Assembly (NCBI RefSeq): GCF_002584985.1
Contig: NZ_NUPZ01000037.1
Location: 123,547-175,004 of the forward strand
Direction: 5' to 3'
Length of the DNA stretch: 51,458 nucleotides
From: Bacillus sp. AFS029637
Lineage (GTDB): Bacteria > Bacillota > Bacilli > Bacillales > Bacillaceae_G
How positions within the stretch are numbered: position 1 is the first letter of the stretch; each line of letters starts with the position of its first letter. A program made the translations under genes and the position numbers. Under the pieces are notes generated by a model. The model ran no database searches. It was given only the letters and a program-made list of their open reading frames with translations, and was not told where the DNA came from. Positions 8,468 through 16,028 of this stretch are shown here, in pieces.

Positions 8468-9541
8468 ATGAAACGTTTATTTCTCTGTATGGAGCGTGAA
8501 CTTGTTGTAGTAAAAGAACAATATGGTAACTATGAAACAGCATATCACTTACAAAATATGCAACCTACCTGTATCGCCGTTGATCCGTTCCACCAAAATC
8601 GTGTATATTGCGGAACATTTGGACGAGGTCTCTGGTTAAGTGACGATAGCGGAGATTCATGGAGACCAATTGGAGATTCTTATCGTTACTTTGATTTCCC
8701 TAAAGAGGATGGTATTTTACACTCTTCTATCACTTCCATAACGATAAGCTCAAATGAACAAGTTAACGGATATGGCGTCGTTTATGTCGGCACAGAACCG
8801 AGCGCTTTATTCCGTTCAGAAAACGGTGGTGAAACGTGGACTGAACTTAAAAATATGAAATCATTATTATCTTCTTATACGTGGGCTTTTCCACCTAGAC
8901 CTTTTACTCATCACGTGCGCTGGATTACAGTGGATCCAAACAATCCAAATACAATACACGTTTCAATCGAAGCTGGTGCTGTTATTCAAAGTAATGATAG
9001 AGGGCATACATGGATTGATAAAAAATTCGGTGCTCCTATCGACGCTCATCAATTACTTATGCACCCTGAAGCTCCAAATCGCCTTTATGCATCATGTGGT
9101 GACGGATTTATGAGTGGCCCTGATCGCGCTTATCTAGAAAGCTACGATAACGGCAGTAGTTGGATATCATGTAGTGAAGGAATTGAACATCATTATTTAT
9201 ACAGCATGGCTATCGATCCAGCTGATTGTAATACAATTCTCGTTTCTGCCGCACCAAGTGCTGATCTCGCTCATCACCGTATTCCTTATGAATCTTATAT
9301 ATATCGTAAAACGAAAGACACTCCTTTCCAGCAAGTACAACAAGGACTACCATCTGCAATTGGTACAGTCATTTCGATGTTTGCGACAAATTCAGCAGAA
9401 CCACACACATTTTACACTTTAAATAACAACGGCTTGTTTCAATCCAACGATAGCGGCGAATCGTGGGAACAACTAAACATTCCGTGGAAAGAGGAATATA
9501 AAACGCAGCATCCGCATGCGTTACTTGTTACCAGTTCTTAA
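8468..9541 (+). CDS. Asp-box (BNR/sialidase-like) beta-propeller protein
   Basis: A protein of about 357 residues, predicted cytosolic because no signal peptide is present. It carries five Asp-box motifs of the S-x-D-x-G-x-T/S-W type: SDDSGDSW, SENGGETW, SNDRGHTW, SYDNGSSW and SNDSGESW. These mark the blades of a sialidase/VPS10-like propeller. There is no clear set of sialidase catalytic arginines, so it should not be called a glycosidase. An upstream in-frame ATG at 8429 exists, but AAGGAGG nine bases before the ATG at 8468 decides the start. The gene stands alone and ends in a hairpin shared with the converging DUF4179 gene. Its role is unknown; propellers of this type often act as binding or photosystem-assembly-like scaffolds. 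Confidence 0.85.
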   Translation: MKRLFLCMERELVVVKEQYGNYETAYHLQNMQPTCIAVDPFHQNRVYCGTFGRGLWLSDDSGDSWRPIGDSYRYFDFPKEDGILHSSITSITISSNEQVNGYGVVYVGTEPSALFRSENGGETWTELKNMKSLLSSYTWAFPPRPFTHHVRWITVDPNNPNTIHVSIEAGAVIQSNDRGHTWIDKKFGAPIDAHQLLMHPEAPNRLYASCGDGFMSGPDRAYLESYDNGSSWISCSEGIEHHYLYSMAIDPADCNTILVSAAPSADLAHHRIPYESYIYRKTKDTPFQQVQQGLPSAIGTVISMFATNSAEPHTFYTLNNNGLFQSNDSGESWEQLNIPWKEEYKTQHPHALLVTSS

Positions 9542-9542
9542 T

Positions 9543-9580
9543 GAAAAAGGACTGCCTACTTATTTCAGGCAGTCTCTCTT
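9543..9580. terminator. Bidirectional terminator between converging genes
   Basis: An 8-bp stem, GACTGCCT (9550-9557) with AGGCAGTC (9567-9574), lies between the two stop codons. A T-rich run follows on the plus strand, and a TTTTT run (9545-9549) follows on the minus strand, so it can serve both genes. Confidence 0.8.
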
Positions 9581-10687
9581 TTATTTCTTTAAATCAATCA
9601 CGATATCATCTAATATAATCCCTTTCTTTTTCGCTTCTTTATTCGGCACTTCAATTTTCTTCTCGATTCCATCAATAAACTCCACTCCACCAAAGTTTTC
9701 TGGCGTATGAACTCTTAAATGAACATGAGGCGTAACGATAAGCTTTGTTGCATGTTCGTTTAATTTTTGGAATGTAGCACTCCAACTACTTTTATATGGT
9801 TCTGCTACTGTACTGCTTCCACCATTTCCTTGACCTGCATATCGATTTCCTAAATCATCTTTTATTTCCAGTTCAACATACGCACTATCCCATATACTTC
9901 TTAACGCCTTCGATTCTTCCTGATTGTAAAAAATGATAAACGACATAGGGGTAACTTCCATTTTGTCTATATTTACTTTTATACCTTCTTTTTCCGAAGT
10001 ACCCTTAACCTTCACATCCTTACCATCTTTCGCCTTTATACTAAGTTCAAAATCCCAATTTCCTTTTATTGAGTTCCCTTCATAATCCAGTTCAATTGCT
10101 TCCATGTTCCATCTCACATTTGCAACATCTAGCCTTTCATTTTCAATACCACTCATAGTAGTCATGCCTACATATTTCCTCTCTCCAACCTTTGTAACAT
10201 TCGAACTACCTGCCCCGCCATTAAAGCCCATAACTTGCGGACTTCCAAATATGAATGGTTTCTCTCCTAAATCTTTATTACTCTCAATAGAATATGTAAT
10301 TGTAATTGTTCTACCATCGAACACAGCATCATTAATTGTAACCTTAACCCCATTACTCTCTCTCGTCATATTCAACTCAGTCGAAAACTCTTTATAATTT
10401 TCATATACCCCTGTTCTACCATTATCTAAAAATCGGAATATGTCCCCTACTATTGGTAGTCCTCCAGCGTATGTAGGAAATCCGATGCCAAGCATGGCAA
10501 CCGATACGCCGACTAAAATAGATGCAGCAGCGACACCTTTCTTCCAAGTTTTCATCTTTTTCTTCGTACGTATCGATTGCTTTACATTACGCTTCACTTT
10601 TTCTTTTTCAATTTCAGAAGCCTCAATTTCTTCTAGTTCTTTTTCATCTATATCAATATCATTTAATAGCTCATAAATGTCTTTCAT
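9581..10687 (-). CDS. DUF4179 membrane protein, probable anti-sigma factor
   Basis: A 368-residue single-pass membrane protein. The N-terminal 50 residues are highly charged (NDIDIDEKELEEIEASEIEKEKV) and would lie in the cytoplasm. One membrane segment follows at about 50-75 (KGVAAASILVGVSVAMLGIGF), and then a large, beta-rich extracytoplasmic region of about 290 residues. This is the architecture of DUF4179 proteins, which are regularly encoded directly after ECF sigma factors. Its start overlaps the sigma gene's stop by four bases (ATGA), with GGAGG nine bases upstream, implying coupled translation. I infer that it holds the sigma factor inactive until an envelope signal arrives; the signal is not evident. 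Confidence 0.88.
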   Translation of the reverse strand: MKDIYELLNDIDIDEKELEEIEASEIEKEKVKRNVKQSIRTKKKMKTWKKGVAAASILVGVSVAMLGIGFPTYAGGLPIVGDIFRFLDNGRTGVYENYKEFSTELNMTRESNGVKVTINDAVFDGRTITITYSIESNKDLGEKPFIFGSPQVMGFNGGAGSSNVTKVGERKYVGMTTMSGIENERLDVANVRWNMEAIELDYEGNSIKGNWDFELSIKAKDGKDVKVKGTSEKEGIKVNIDKMEVTPMSFIIFYNQEESKALRSIWDSAYVELEIKDDLGNRYAGQGNGGSSTVAEPYKSSWSATFQKLNEHATKLIVTPHVHLRVHTPENFGGVEFIDGIEKKIEVPNKEAKKKGIILDDIVIDLKK

Positions 10688-11250
10688 ATTGCACTACCTC
10701 CAAAACTAATATTCGTAGCATTTTGTTGTAGTTTCTTTTTTCCACGGTACACTCGATTATCTATCGCTGCCCGAGTTAATCCTAACTTGTCACCTATTTC
10801 CTCTGTCTTCATACCGAGAAGGTATTTCATAATGAACACTTTTTGATCTAACGGTTCTAATTGATTAATAAGCTTTAATAACTCTTCCCTATCTTCCATA
10901 ACGATTAATTCATCTTCAGCTGACTTTTCCGTACTGATATGAAACTCATCTGATATAATTTCTACTTTTTTAGTCGCTTTTCGGTAATAATCAATTGCCT
11001 TAAACTTTGCAATCGCTGCAATCCATTTTTTAAAATCATTCTGCTCTCCATGAAATTTATTTGCGTTATTCCATATGGAAAGAAATATATCGTTTACACA
11101 TTCCTCTATGAGTCCATCATTTTGAACAGGAAGAAGAACTTTATGCGTTATTCCTTTTATGAGTGGTAAGTATGTATCAACAACAAATTCTAGCGCATCT
11201 TCTTTTTGTCGCTGTAATCGTTTTATAAAATTTTTCTCATTTGATTTCAT
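10684..11250 (-). CDS. ECF-type RNA polymerase sigma factor
   Basis: A 188-residue sigma-70 family protein of the extracytoplasmic-function type. Region 2 is visible at about 15-90 (VDTYLPLIKG... CVNDIFLSIWNNANKFHGE... KKWIAAIAKFKAIDYYRK). Region 4 lies at about 125-180 (LEPLDQKVFIMKYLLGMKTEEIGDKLGLTRAAIDNRVYRGKKKL). Region 3 is absent, as expected. The start has AGGGGAATCGCTAC upstream. It is the first gene of a two-gene operon with the overlapping DUF4179 gene. A perfect 16-bp palindrome lies 23 bases before the start codon and could be an operator. The regulon is not apparent, apart from probable autoregulation. Confidence 0.93.
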   Translation of the reverse strand: MKSNEKNFIKRLQRQKEDALEFVVDTYLPLIKGITHKVLLPVQNDGLIEECVNDIFLSIWNNANKFHGEQNDFKKWIAAIAKFKAIDYYRKATKKVEIISDEFHISTEKSAEDELIVMEDREELLKLINQLEPLDQKVFIMKYLLGMKTEEIGDKLGLTRAAIDNRVYRGKKKLQQNATNISFGGSAI

Positions 11251-11272
11251 GTAGCGATTCCCCTTATTTTTT

Positions 11273-11288
11273 TGTAAAAGCTTTTACA
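11273..11288. promoter_or_regulatory. Perfect 16-bp palindrome upstream of the ECF sigma gene
   Basis: TGTAAAAGCTTTTACA is an uninterrupted 8+8 dyad 23-38 bases before the sigma start codon. Its position suits an operator or the 5' end of the transcript. There is no T run placed for termination. Confidence 0.5.
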
Positions 11289-11334
11289 CCCTATATAACG
11301 TCTTTAAAAATATTTTCTCTCATCTTTGCTTAAC

Positions 11335-11368
11335 AAAAAAGAGTTCAAGGACAAAATCCCTTGAACTC
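11335..11368 (-). terminator. Terminator of the PP2C-like gene
   Basis: A 10-bp perfect stem (GAGTTCAAGG with CCTTGAACTC) starts eight bases beyond the stop codon and is followed on the minus strand by six Ts. Confidence 0.85.
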
Positions 11369-11376
11369 TCTTTCAT

Positions 11377-12165
11377 TTATTCATTCGCGCATTGTTTATT
11401 TTCAGTGTCAATGGACCACCCAATAATCGTAGCACAATCTCTACCTTTCCACTGCAGTACATTTGTTAATACTGGCTCAATCTGTAAGCAACTTCCATCG
11501 TGTAATATTTCTACTAAAGATTGATCATCATCAAACCTTCGTTTATCACACTCTAAAATACCGTCCGTTGCCATTACTATGTGATTCATTCCTTTTTCTA
11601 ATCCTCTTACACCTGACGTAAAGCACGGTGTATTTGCTGCAAAGATATTTTTTCTACCGATATATTCATAATTCTTTCGTTTATTTAATCGTCCTTTTCC
11701 ATTCTTCGTTTTCTCAGAATGGAATAAATATGCGAAACAATCACCCACTGATAGCCAATACAGAAATTCACCTTTTCGCAAGCAAATTAAGCAGGCAAGT
11801 TCCTCATCATCTTGATCACATTTTTCAATAAATAACTCATCTGTAAATAACGCTAATAAGTACATATGTGTATGATGAAAAGCTAAATGTATCGGGTATG
11901 AAAATAACTCTTTTAGTTTCTCTTTTCTTTCCGAAATCGCTTCTATTATATAATGGATATTTTTCGTTTTATGATGTGTATCAAAAATCATAACAAATTC
12001 AAATTGTAATTCAGGATCCCACCAAGCAAGCACTGCATCTCCTCTTTCATATGCATCACTCTCTTGATTTCCACCGTATACGCCGACTGAAAGAGGACCA
12101 CATTTTTCAACATGTATTTCATCTACATACATCTGTTCATGACTCATCCATTTGAATGTATTCAC
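11377..12165 (-). CDS. Divergent PP2C-like protein phosphatase
   Basis: A protein of about 262 residues with the order of motifs seen in PP2C phosphatases: SVGVYGGN early, FDTHHKTKN where the metal-binding DGHGG loop normally sits, LSVGDCFAYLF in the middle, VMATDGILEC and, near the end, RDCATIIGWSID in place of the usual DDATxI. Several metal-ligand positions are therefore unusual, and activity is uncertain. A longer reading to 12207 exists. AGAGAGG lies nine bases before a GTG at 12165 and directly abuts an ATG at 12176-12174, so the GTG start is preferred. It is divergently oriented to the MarR operon and has its own terminator. Its substrate is unknown. Confidence 0.72.
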   Translation of the reverse strand: MNTFKWMSHEQMYVDEIHVEKCGPLSVGVYGGNQESDAYERGDAVLAWWDPELQFEFVMIFDTHHKTKNIHYIIEAISERKEKLKELFSYPIHLAFHHTHMYLLALFTDELFIEKCDQDDEELACLICLRKGEFLYWLSVGDCFAYLFHSEKTKNGKGRLNKRKNYEYIGRKNIFAANTPCFTSGVRGLEKGMNHIVMATDGILECDKRRFDDDQSLVEILHDGSCLQIEPVLTNVLQWKGRDCATIIGWSIDTENKQCANE

Positions 12166-12289
12166 AGCTATCATCCTCTCTCTTGCTAAATGTATACCTT
12201 TACACATAGATTACCTTATATTTCAATAAAAATAAACTTTTTCAACATTTTTTATCCAAATAAAAGGATTTTATTTCTTATCTGGCGAA

Positions 12290-12310
12290 TATATCTTAAT
12301 ATACGATATA
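12290..12310. promoter_or_regulatory. Inverted repeat upstream of the MarR gene
   Basis: TATATC and GATATA are separated by nine bases, 22 bases before the marR-type start codon and just ahead of its AGGAGG site. MarR proteins commonly repress their own promoters through such dyads. The AT-rich context makes chance occurrence possible. Confidence 0.35.
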
Positions 12311-12331
12311 AAAATAGGAGGATTTATTATT

Positions 12332-12742
12332 ATGAAAGACTTGAATCAACATTGGGAGAGCATTTATTATCACTTACGATATGAATATGAAGACAATCTT
12401 TCACACCAAGCAATTCGTATTTTACAAATCGTTTCCCGCGAGAAAGATATAACAATTGGAAAAGTCGCTACTGAGCTTAGTCTTTCTCATAACACAGCTT
12501 CTGAACACGTAAAGCGCCTTATTCAAAAGGATTTCATCGTTAAAGAAAGAAATAAACAAGATGAAAGGGTCGTAAATCTTACATTAACAAAAGAAGGAAT
12601 TGAAGTATTAGAAAAGCATACTTTACTAGATAAAGAAAAGATAGAAATATTAGAATCACAGTTATCAAAAGAAGAACAGCAATTAATCGAAAAAGCCTTT
12701 TCGTTATTAGCGAAGGAGGCACAATATGCATTTCCTCGTTAA
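12332..12742 (+). CDS. MarR-family transcriptional regulator
   Basis: A 136-residue winged-helix regulator. The helix-turn-helix lies at about 40-70 (DITIGKVATELSLSHNTASEHVKRLIQKDFI) and is followed by the wing with the conserved basic DERVVNLTLTKEG. C-terminal helices supply dimerisation. AGGAGGATTTATTATT precedes the ATG. It overlaps the next gene by 17 bases and probably represses the three-gene operon it heads, which encodes a DUF3147 membrane protein and an alpha/beta hydrolase. No ligand can be inferred from the sequence. PP2C and this gene share the divergent 166-base intergenic region. Confidence 0.92.
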   Translation: MKDLNQHWESIYYHLRYEYEDNLSHQAIRILQIVSREKDITIGKVATELSLSHNTASEHVKRLIQKDFIVKERNKQDERVVNLTLTKEGIEVLEKHTLLDKEKIEILESQLSKEEQQLIEKAFSLLAKEAQYAFPR

Positions 12743-13055
12743 GGTTATTGTTTCGGCACTTATTATTGGTGTTATTACTGAAGTCGCTAAACATTATAGT
12801 ACGATAGGAGGCTTTATTGCCGCCCTTCCTCTTGTAAGTTTGCTTAGTCTATTTTGGATTTCTTTCGAAGGTGGCAATAAACAAGAATTGAGTCAATTTG
12901 CTTTAGGCGTATTATATGGATTTCCTGCATCAGCACTACTATTATTTATCGTCTATATTGGCTTAAAAAACTCATTTGCACTTAGTACATCTGTCCTGTT
13001 TGGTATAAGTGTTTGGTGCATCGCTTTCGCTTGTCAAAAATTATTTCAAGCTTAG
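12726..13055 (+). CDS. DUF3147 small membrane protein
   Basis: A 109-residue protein with four hydrophobic segments covering nearly the whole chain, including GGFIAALPLVSLLSLFWI near residue 27 and the acidic turn EGGNKQELSQFALGVLYGFPASA. This pattern matches DUF3147 membrane proteins as I recall them. The reading frame starts within the 3' end of the MarR gene, with GCGAAGGAGG upstream of the ATG, so translation is coupled. The family has no established biochemical role. The following hydrolase ribosome binding site overlaps its stop codon. Confidence 0.8.
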   Translation: MHFLVKVIVSALIIGVITEVAKHYSTIGGFIAALPLVSLLSLFWISFEGGNKQELSQFALGVLYGFPASALLLFIVYIGLKNSFALSTSVLFGISVWCIAFACQKLFQA

Positions 13056-13066
13056 GAGGAATTATT

Positions 13067-13948
13067 ATTTATAAATTTGTAGAGATATTGGGCCAAAACA
13101 TAGAAGTATATATAAAAGGAAATCATAAACAAACTGTAGTCATTCAGACCGGAATGACTTGCTCATTCTATGATTGGCTTCTGATTATCGAAAGACTTTC
13201 AAAACGCTTTACAGTCGTTTCGTACCATCGCCCCGGTTATGGAAAAAGTGAACTAGGGAATCATTCACGTACTACGTTACAAGCAGCAAAAGAATTACAT
13301 ACGTTACTACAAAAACTAGCTATTCATGAGCCCATCATTCTAATCGGTCATTCCTATGGAGGGTTATGTGCACAACATTTTGCGATGTTACATGAAGATA
13401 GACTGCAAGCACTTATTTTAGTTGATTCCACTTCCATGAACTTACACCGATTAGATGAACTTCATCTACCGATTTCTGATCAAACGGATTCTGATGATAT
13501 GTGGCTTCAAAAATATAATACGTACTCCAAAATGAATGTAGACACACTTTATAATGAACTAAAGCCTATGCTCGTTGATCAATCAAGACAGCTAATTGAA
13601 TTTTCTACCTCTCCTTCATTATATAAAGCGACAGCTTCTGAACTATCGGAGTGGAAAAATTGCGCCCGCTCAATAAAAGAGTTATATAAAACATTAGAAA
13701 TACCATTAATCATTATCGGTAGAGATCCTCATTATTCCATTTCTCAATTGATTGAGAGTGGTATGCCAAAAGAAGAAGCCTCACAACTTGAAACAATGTG
13801 GCAAGAACTTATTCAAGAACAATTAAACATCTCAATACATAGCGATTATATACTTGCCGAACATGCCAGTCACGGAATAGAAAATGACCGACCAGATATT
13901 ATCGTCGAAGCTATCCTCTCCTTACAAATAAAAAAAGGAAGCAACTAA
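13067..13948 (+). CDS. Alpha/beta hydrolase, possible ATT start
   Basis: A protein of about 294 residues of the alpha/beta hydrolase fold. The oxyanion segment is QTGMTCSFYDW, followed by the strand-turn HRPGYGKSE and the nucleophile elbow GHSYGG (Ser near residue 100). A candidate acid lies in the late IIGRDPHY region, and the His in EHASHGIEND is near the C-terminus. It is probably an esterase or similar; the substrate is unknown. The only upstream ATG (13013) lies inside the DUF3147 gene without its own site. A perfect AGGAGG at 13054-13059 is followed by three ATT codons, with that at 13067 at ideal spacing, so ATT initiation is plausible. It is the third gene of the MarR operon. Confidence 0.8.
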   Translation: MYKFVEILGQNIEVYIKGNHKQTVVIQTGMTCSFYDWLLIIERLSKRFTVVSYHRPGYGKSELGNHSRTTLQAAKELHTLLQKLAIHEPIILIGHSYGGLCAQHFAMLHEDRLQALILVDSTSMNLHRLDELHLPISDQTDSDDMWLQKYNTYSKMNVDTLYNELKPMLVDQSRQLIEFSTSPSLYKATASELSEWKNCARSIKELYKTLEIPLIIIGRDPHYSISQLIESGMPKEEASQLETMWQELIQEQLNISIHSDYILAEHASHGIENDRPDIIVEAILSLQIKKGSN

Positions 13949-13960
13949 AGCTGCTTCCTT
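13930..13960 (-). terminator. Terminator between converging genes
   Basis: A 9-bp stem (AAGGAAGCA with TGCTTCCTT) spans the hydrolase stop codon. On the minus strand it runs into seven Ts, so it mainly serves the 13967-14338 gene. Confidence 0.75.
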
Positions 13961-13966
13961 ACTTAT

Positions 13967-14338
13967 CTATTCATAATCTTCTTCATCATTGATTTCTTCG
14001 TAATACGAATTCCCATTGCTTACATATATAGGACCATTCGCAACATCAATACGTAGTACCCATGCCCATGGCACAGCTAAACGTTTATGTATTGCTCGCC
14101 AAAAGCTCATTGATTTTCTTTCGTACTCCTCGAACTCTTGAAGTAACTCTTTATAGGAGGAACCGTCTAACTGAACATTTGCTTCTAATAAACGAGAATG
14201 GGCATAGTACTGTAACTCAAGTTCAGCAGCAATTTCCATTTCTTCTTCCGTTGCCATACCAATAATTGTTCCATCTGCTGGTACAATTTCATATACGTTG
14301 TGAACCTCAATAAGCCCTTCTTTCTCTTTCTCAAACAT
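13967..14338 (-). CDS. Conserved hypothetical acidic protein
   Basis: A 123-residue soluble, acidic protein that I do not recognise. It contains a helical segment rich in Glu and Leu at about 30-75 (EEEMEIAAELELQYYAHSRLLEANVQL). A Trp-rich part follows (MSFWRAIHKRLAVPWAWVLRIDVANGPIYVSN), and then a very acidic tail (EEINDEEDYE). An in-frame ATG seven codons earlier exists, but AAAGGAGG eight bases before the ATG at 14338 sets the start. It is a single gene ending in a good terminator. No signal peptide or membrane segment is present. Confidence 0.8.
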   Translation of the reverse strand: MFEKEKEGLIEVHNVYEIVPADGTIIGMATEEEMEIAAELELQYYAHSRLLEANVQLDGSSYKELLQEFEEYERKSMSFWRAIHKRLAVPWAWVLRIDVANGPIYVSNGNSYYEEINDEEDYE

Positions 14339-14425
14339 GTAAACAGCCTCCTTTAACAAATATTTTTTGTTACAAAGTCATATTTCTACAATAACTTCTC
14401 TCTTTCCTTCTTTTTTGATAAACTT

Positions 14426-15001
14426 TTACAAAATATTTATCTGATGACCTGTATGTTCTATTCTTTCAGCAGAAATTAAACTTTCATTATGAAAAGTCAA
14501 CTTAAATACATCGGGCATATGAAGTGTTTTCCAAAACTGAAAATCATATTTCGAATCAAAATAATTCATAAGTAATACCATAATATTCCCATGAGTTCCT
14601 ATTACAATATTCTTACCTTCATATTTTTTTAATATATTTTGCATACATATTACAGCACGCCTTTGTGCTACATCATTCGATTCTCCGCCTTCGTGTGCAA
14701 AACTCCAATCTTCCCACACCTTCTGAATCGCATCGTTAAAATTATGTACTGGTTCTGCGCTTAATAACCTTTCCCGCAAATCTTCTTCTAGTTGTATTGA
14801 TAAATTACATGTATTCGCGATTCCTTGCACAGTTTGAATCGCCCTTTTATACGGACTAGAAATCACGACATCAATATGTTCACCTTTTAATAAGCGTGTT
14901 ACATTCTCTGTATCTAAGTACCCTTTTTCAGATAAGGGACGTTCCCTTTCGTCTTTTGTATATGTAGAGTGAGCATGGCGAACGAAATATATTGTAGTCA
15001 T
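14426..15001 (-). CDS. Histidine phosphatase superfamily protein
   Basis: A 191-residue member of the phosphoglycerate-mutase-like histidine phosphatases. The catalytic RHG-type motif near the N-terminus reads VRHAHS, with the phospho-accepting His at residue 9. The second conserved elements are SSPYKRAIQTVQ near 48 and the C-terminal GTHGN near 135. An Arg after the first His is replaced by Ala-His, as is common in small-molecule phosphatase members. It probably dephosphorylates a sugar phosphate, nucleotide or similar substrate, and true mutase activity is unlikely given the short length. It appears to be transcribed alone, preceded by the AGGAAG site. Confidence 0.88.
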   Translation of the reverse strand: MTTIYFVRHAHSTYTKDERERPLSEKGYLDTENVTRLLKGEHIDVVISSPYKRAIQTVQGIANTCNLSIQLEEDLRERLLSAEPVHNFNDAIQKVWEDWSFAHEGGESNDVAQRRAVICMQNILKKYEGKNIVIGTHGNIMVLLMNYFDSKYDFQFWKTLHMPDVFKLTFHNESLISAERIEHTGHQINIL

Positions 15002-15111
15002 TATTCAACTTCCTTTCTTATTGTTAATCTATATTCAATGGATTCTTTAGAAAATCCTGTATCATAATAGAAAAGAGCGCTTTTTCATAAGCGTCCTTTT
15101 GTTTACATAAC

Positions 15112-15146
15112 AAAAAACATGCTTTCATAATGAGAGCATGTTTTGT
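15112..15146 (-). terminator. Terminator of the DUF4083 gene
   Basis: A 10-bp perfect stem (AAAACATGCT with AGCATGTTTT) lies about 40 bases past the stop codon and gives a T run on the minus strand. Confidence 0.8.
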
Positions 15147-15182
15147 GATATTCTTCACATTATTTAGTTAAAAAATAAACCT

Positions 15183-15344
15183 TTACTTACCATGATGTAA
15201 CATTAAATCACTTAGTTCTTCTTCAATGTGATTTAATTTCGCAACGCCTTCTTTCCATTTATGAATATAACGTGAAACCCCGACGAAAAATAAAACAAAA
15301 ATTGTAGAAAGAATAATACCATACACGATTGCTACAGTACTCAT
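15183..15344 (-). CDS. Small membrane protein, DUF4083-like
   Basis: A 53-residue protein with one membrane helix near residues 4-23 (VAIVYGIILSTIFVLFFVGV), followed by an amphipathic, charged tail (SRYIHKWKEGVAKLNHIEEELSDLMLHH). This arrangement resembles the short DUF4083 proteins found in Bacillus. The ATG is preceded by AAGGAAGTGTAACT. It is a single gene with its own terminator. The function is unknown; the shape would fit a small membrane-anchored modulator. Confidence 0.75.
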   Translation of the reverse strand: MSTVAIVYGIILSTIFVLFFVGVSRYIHKWKEGVAKLNHIEEELSDLMLHHGK

Positions 15345-15565
15345 AGTTACACTTCCTTGTAATTAGTAATGTTGTTATTAGTTATATTTTTATTATAAAC
15401 CTTTTTCTTTTAAAATACTTCGATTTCAATTTTTTGTAACAAAATTGATTTTTCTAATATTTCACCCGTAAAAATGGAATATTTTTCACAAAATATACAA
15501 AACTTCACCATATGTACTATTACCATATGAGTTATATTATTAAATAGGATAAAGGGGATGATATT

Positions 15566-15988
15566 ATGACGACTTGGTTTATTGTAATGTTAGTTGTATT
15601 TGGAGCATTTAAAATTATCGTTTCTAGTCTTCCGAACTCTGTTATTGAATCCATTATTAGCAAGTACGAAACACATCCACAACTTGAGGAAGAGAATGTG
15701 ACTGTTACAATCAATGGAAAGAGCTTAGAAGGCGAAAAGAAATCTCAAATTATTCATGATTTTAATGAAGGTTTATATTTAGATCGTTATTATGCACCAC
15801 CGCTAAATGAGGGCACTCCTTTAATTATCAATGCAAAACATGGCAAAAAGGATTTTACATTTTATATTTATAGTCATGAAGAGCATGTTGATGTTGTAAA
15901 ACAACATAAAAAGAAGGTAGTTGCTTATAGTTTGCGTTCTAAAAACCTTCAAAATAGTGATATGTTCGTATCTTCTGATATAATTTAA
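15566..15988 (+). CDS. YfmQ-like hypothetical protein
   Basis: A 140-residue protein with an N-terminal hydrophobic segment (TTWFIVMLVVFGAFKIIVSSL) that could be a membrane anchor. A soluble region of about 115 residues follows, with alternating beta-type pattern (NVTVTINGKSLEG, FTFYIYSHEEHVDVVKQH). The overall look matches the YfmQ family described in the B. cereus group as I remember it. The ATG is preceded by AAAGGGGATGATATT. It is monocistronic, with a strong hairpin immediately after the stop. No function is known. Confidence 0.8.
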   Translation: MTTWFIVMLVVFGAFKIIVSSLPNSVIESIISKYETHPQLEEENVTVTINGKSLEGEKKSQIIHDFNEGLYLDRYYAPPLNEGTPLIINAKHGKKDFTFYIYSHEEHVDVVKQHKKKVVAYSLRSKNLQNSDMFVSSDII

Positions 15989-16020
15989 AAGGCTGTCGTT
16001 ATACACGACAGCCTTTTAAA
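15984..16020. terminator. Bidirectional terminator
   Basis: A 15-bp perfect stem (arms at 15984-15998 and 16006-16020, core AAGGCTGTCG/CGACAGCCTT) lies between the converging YfmQ-like gene and the lipoprotein gene. Confidence 0.85.
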
Positions 16021-16028
16021 CTATAACT

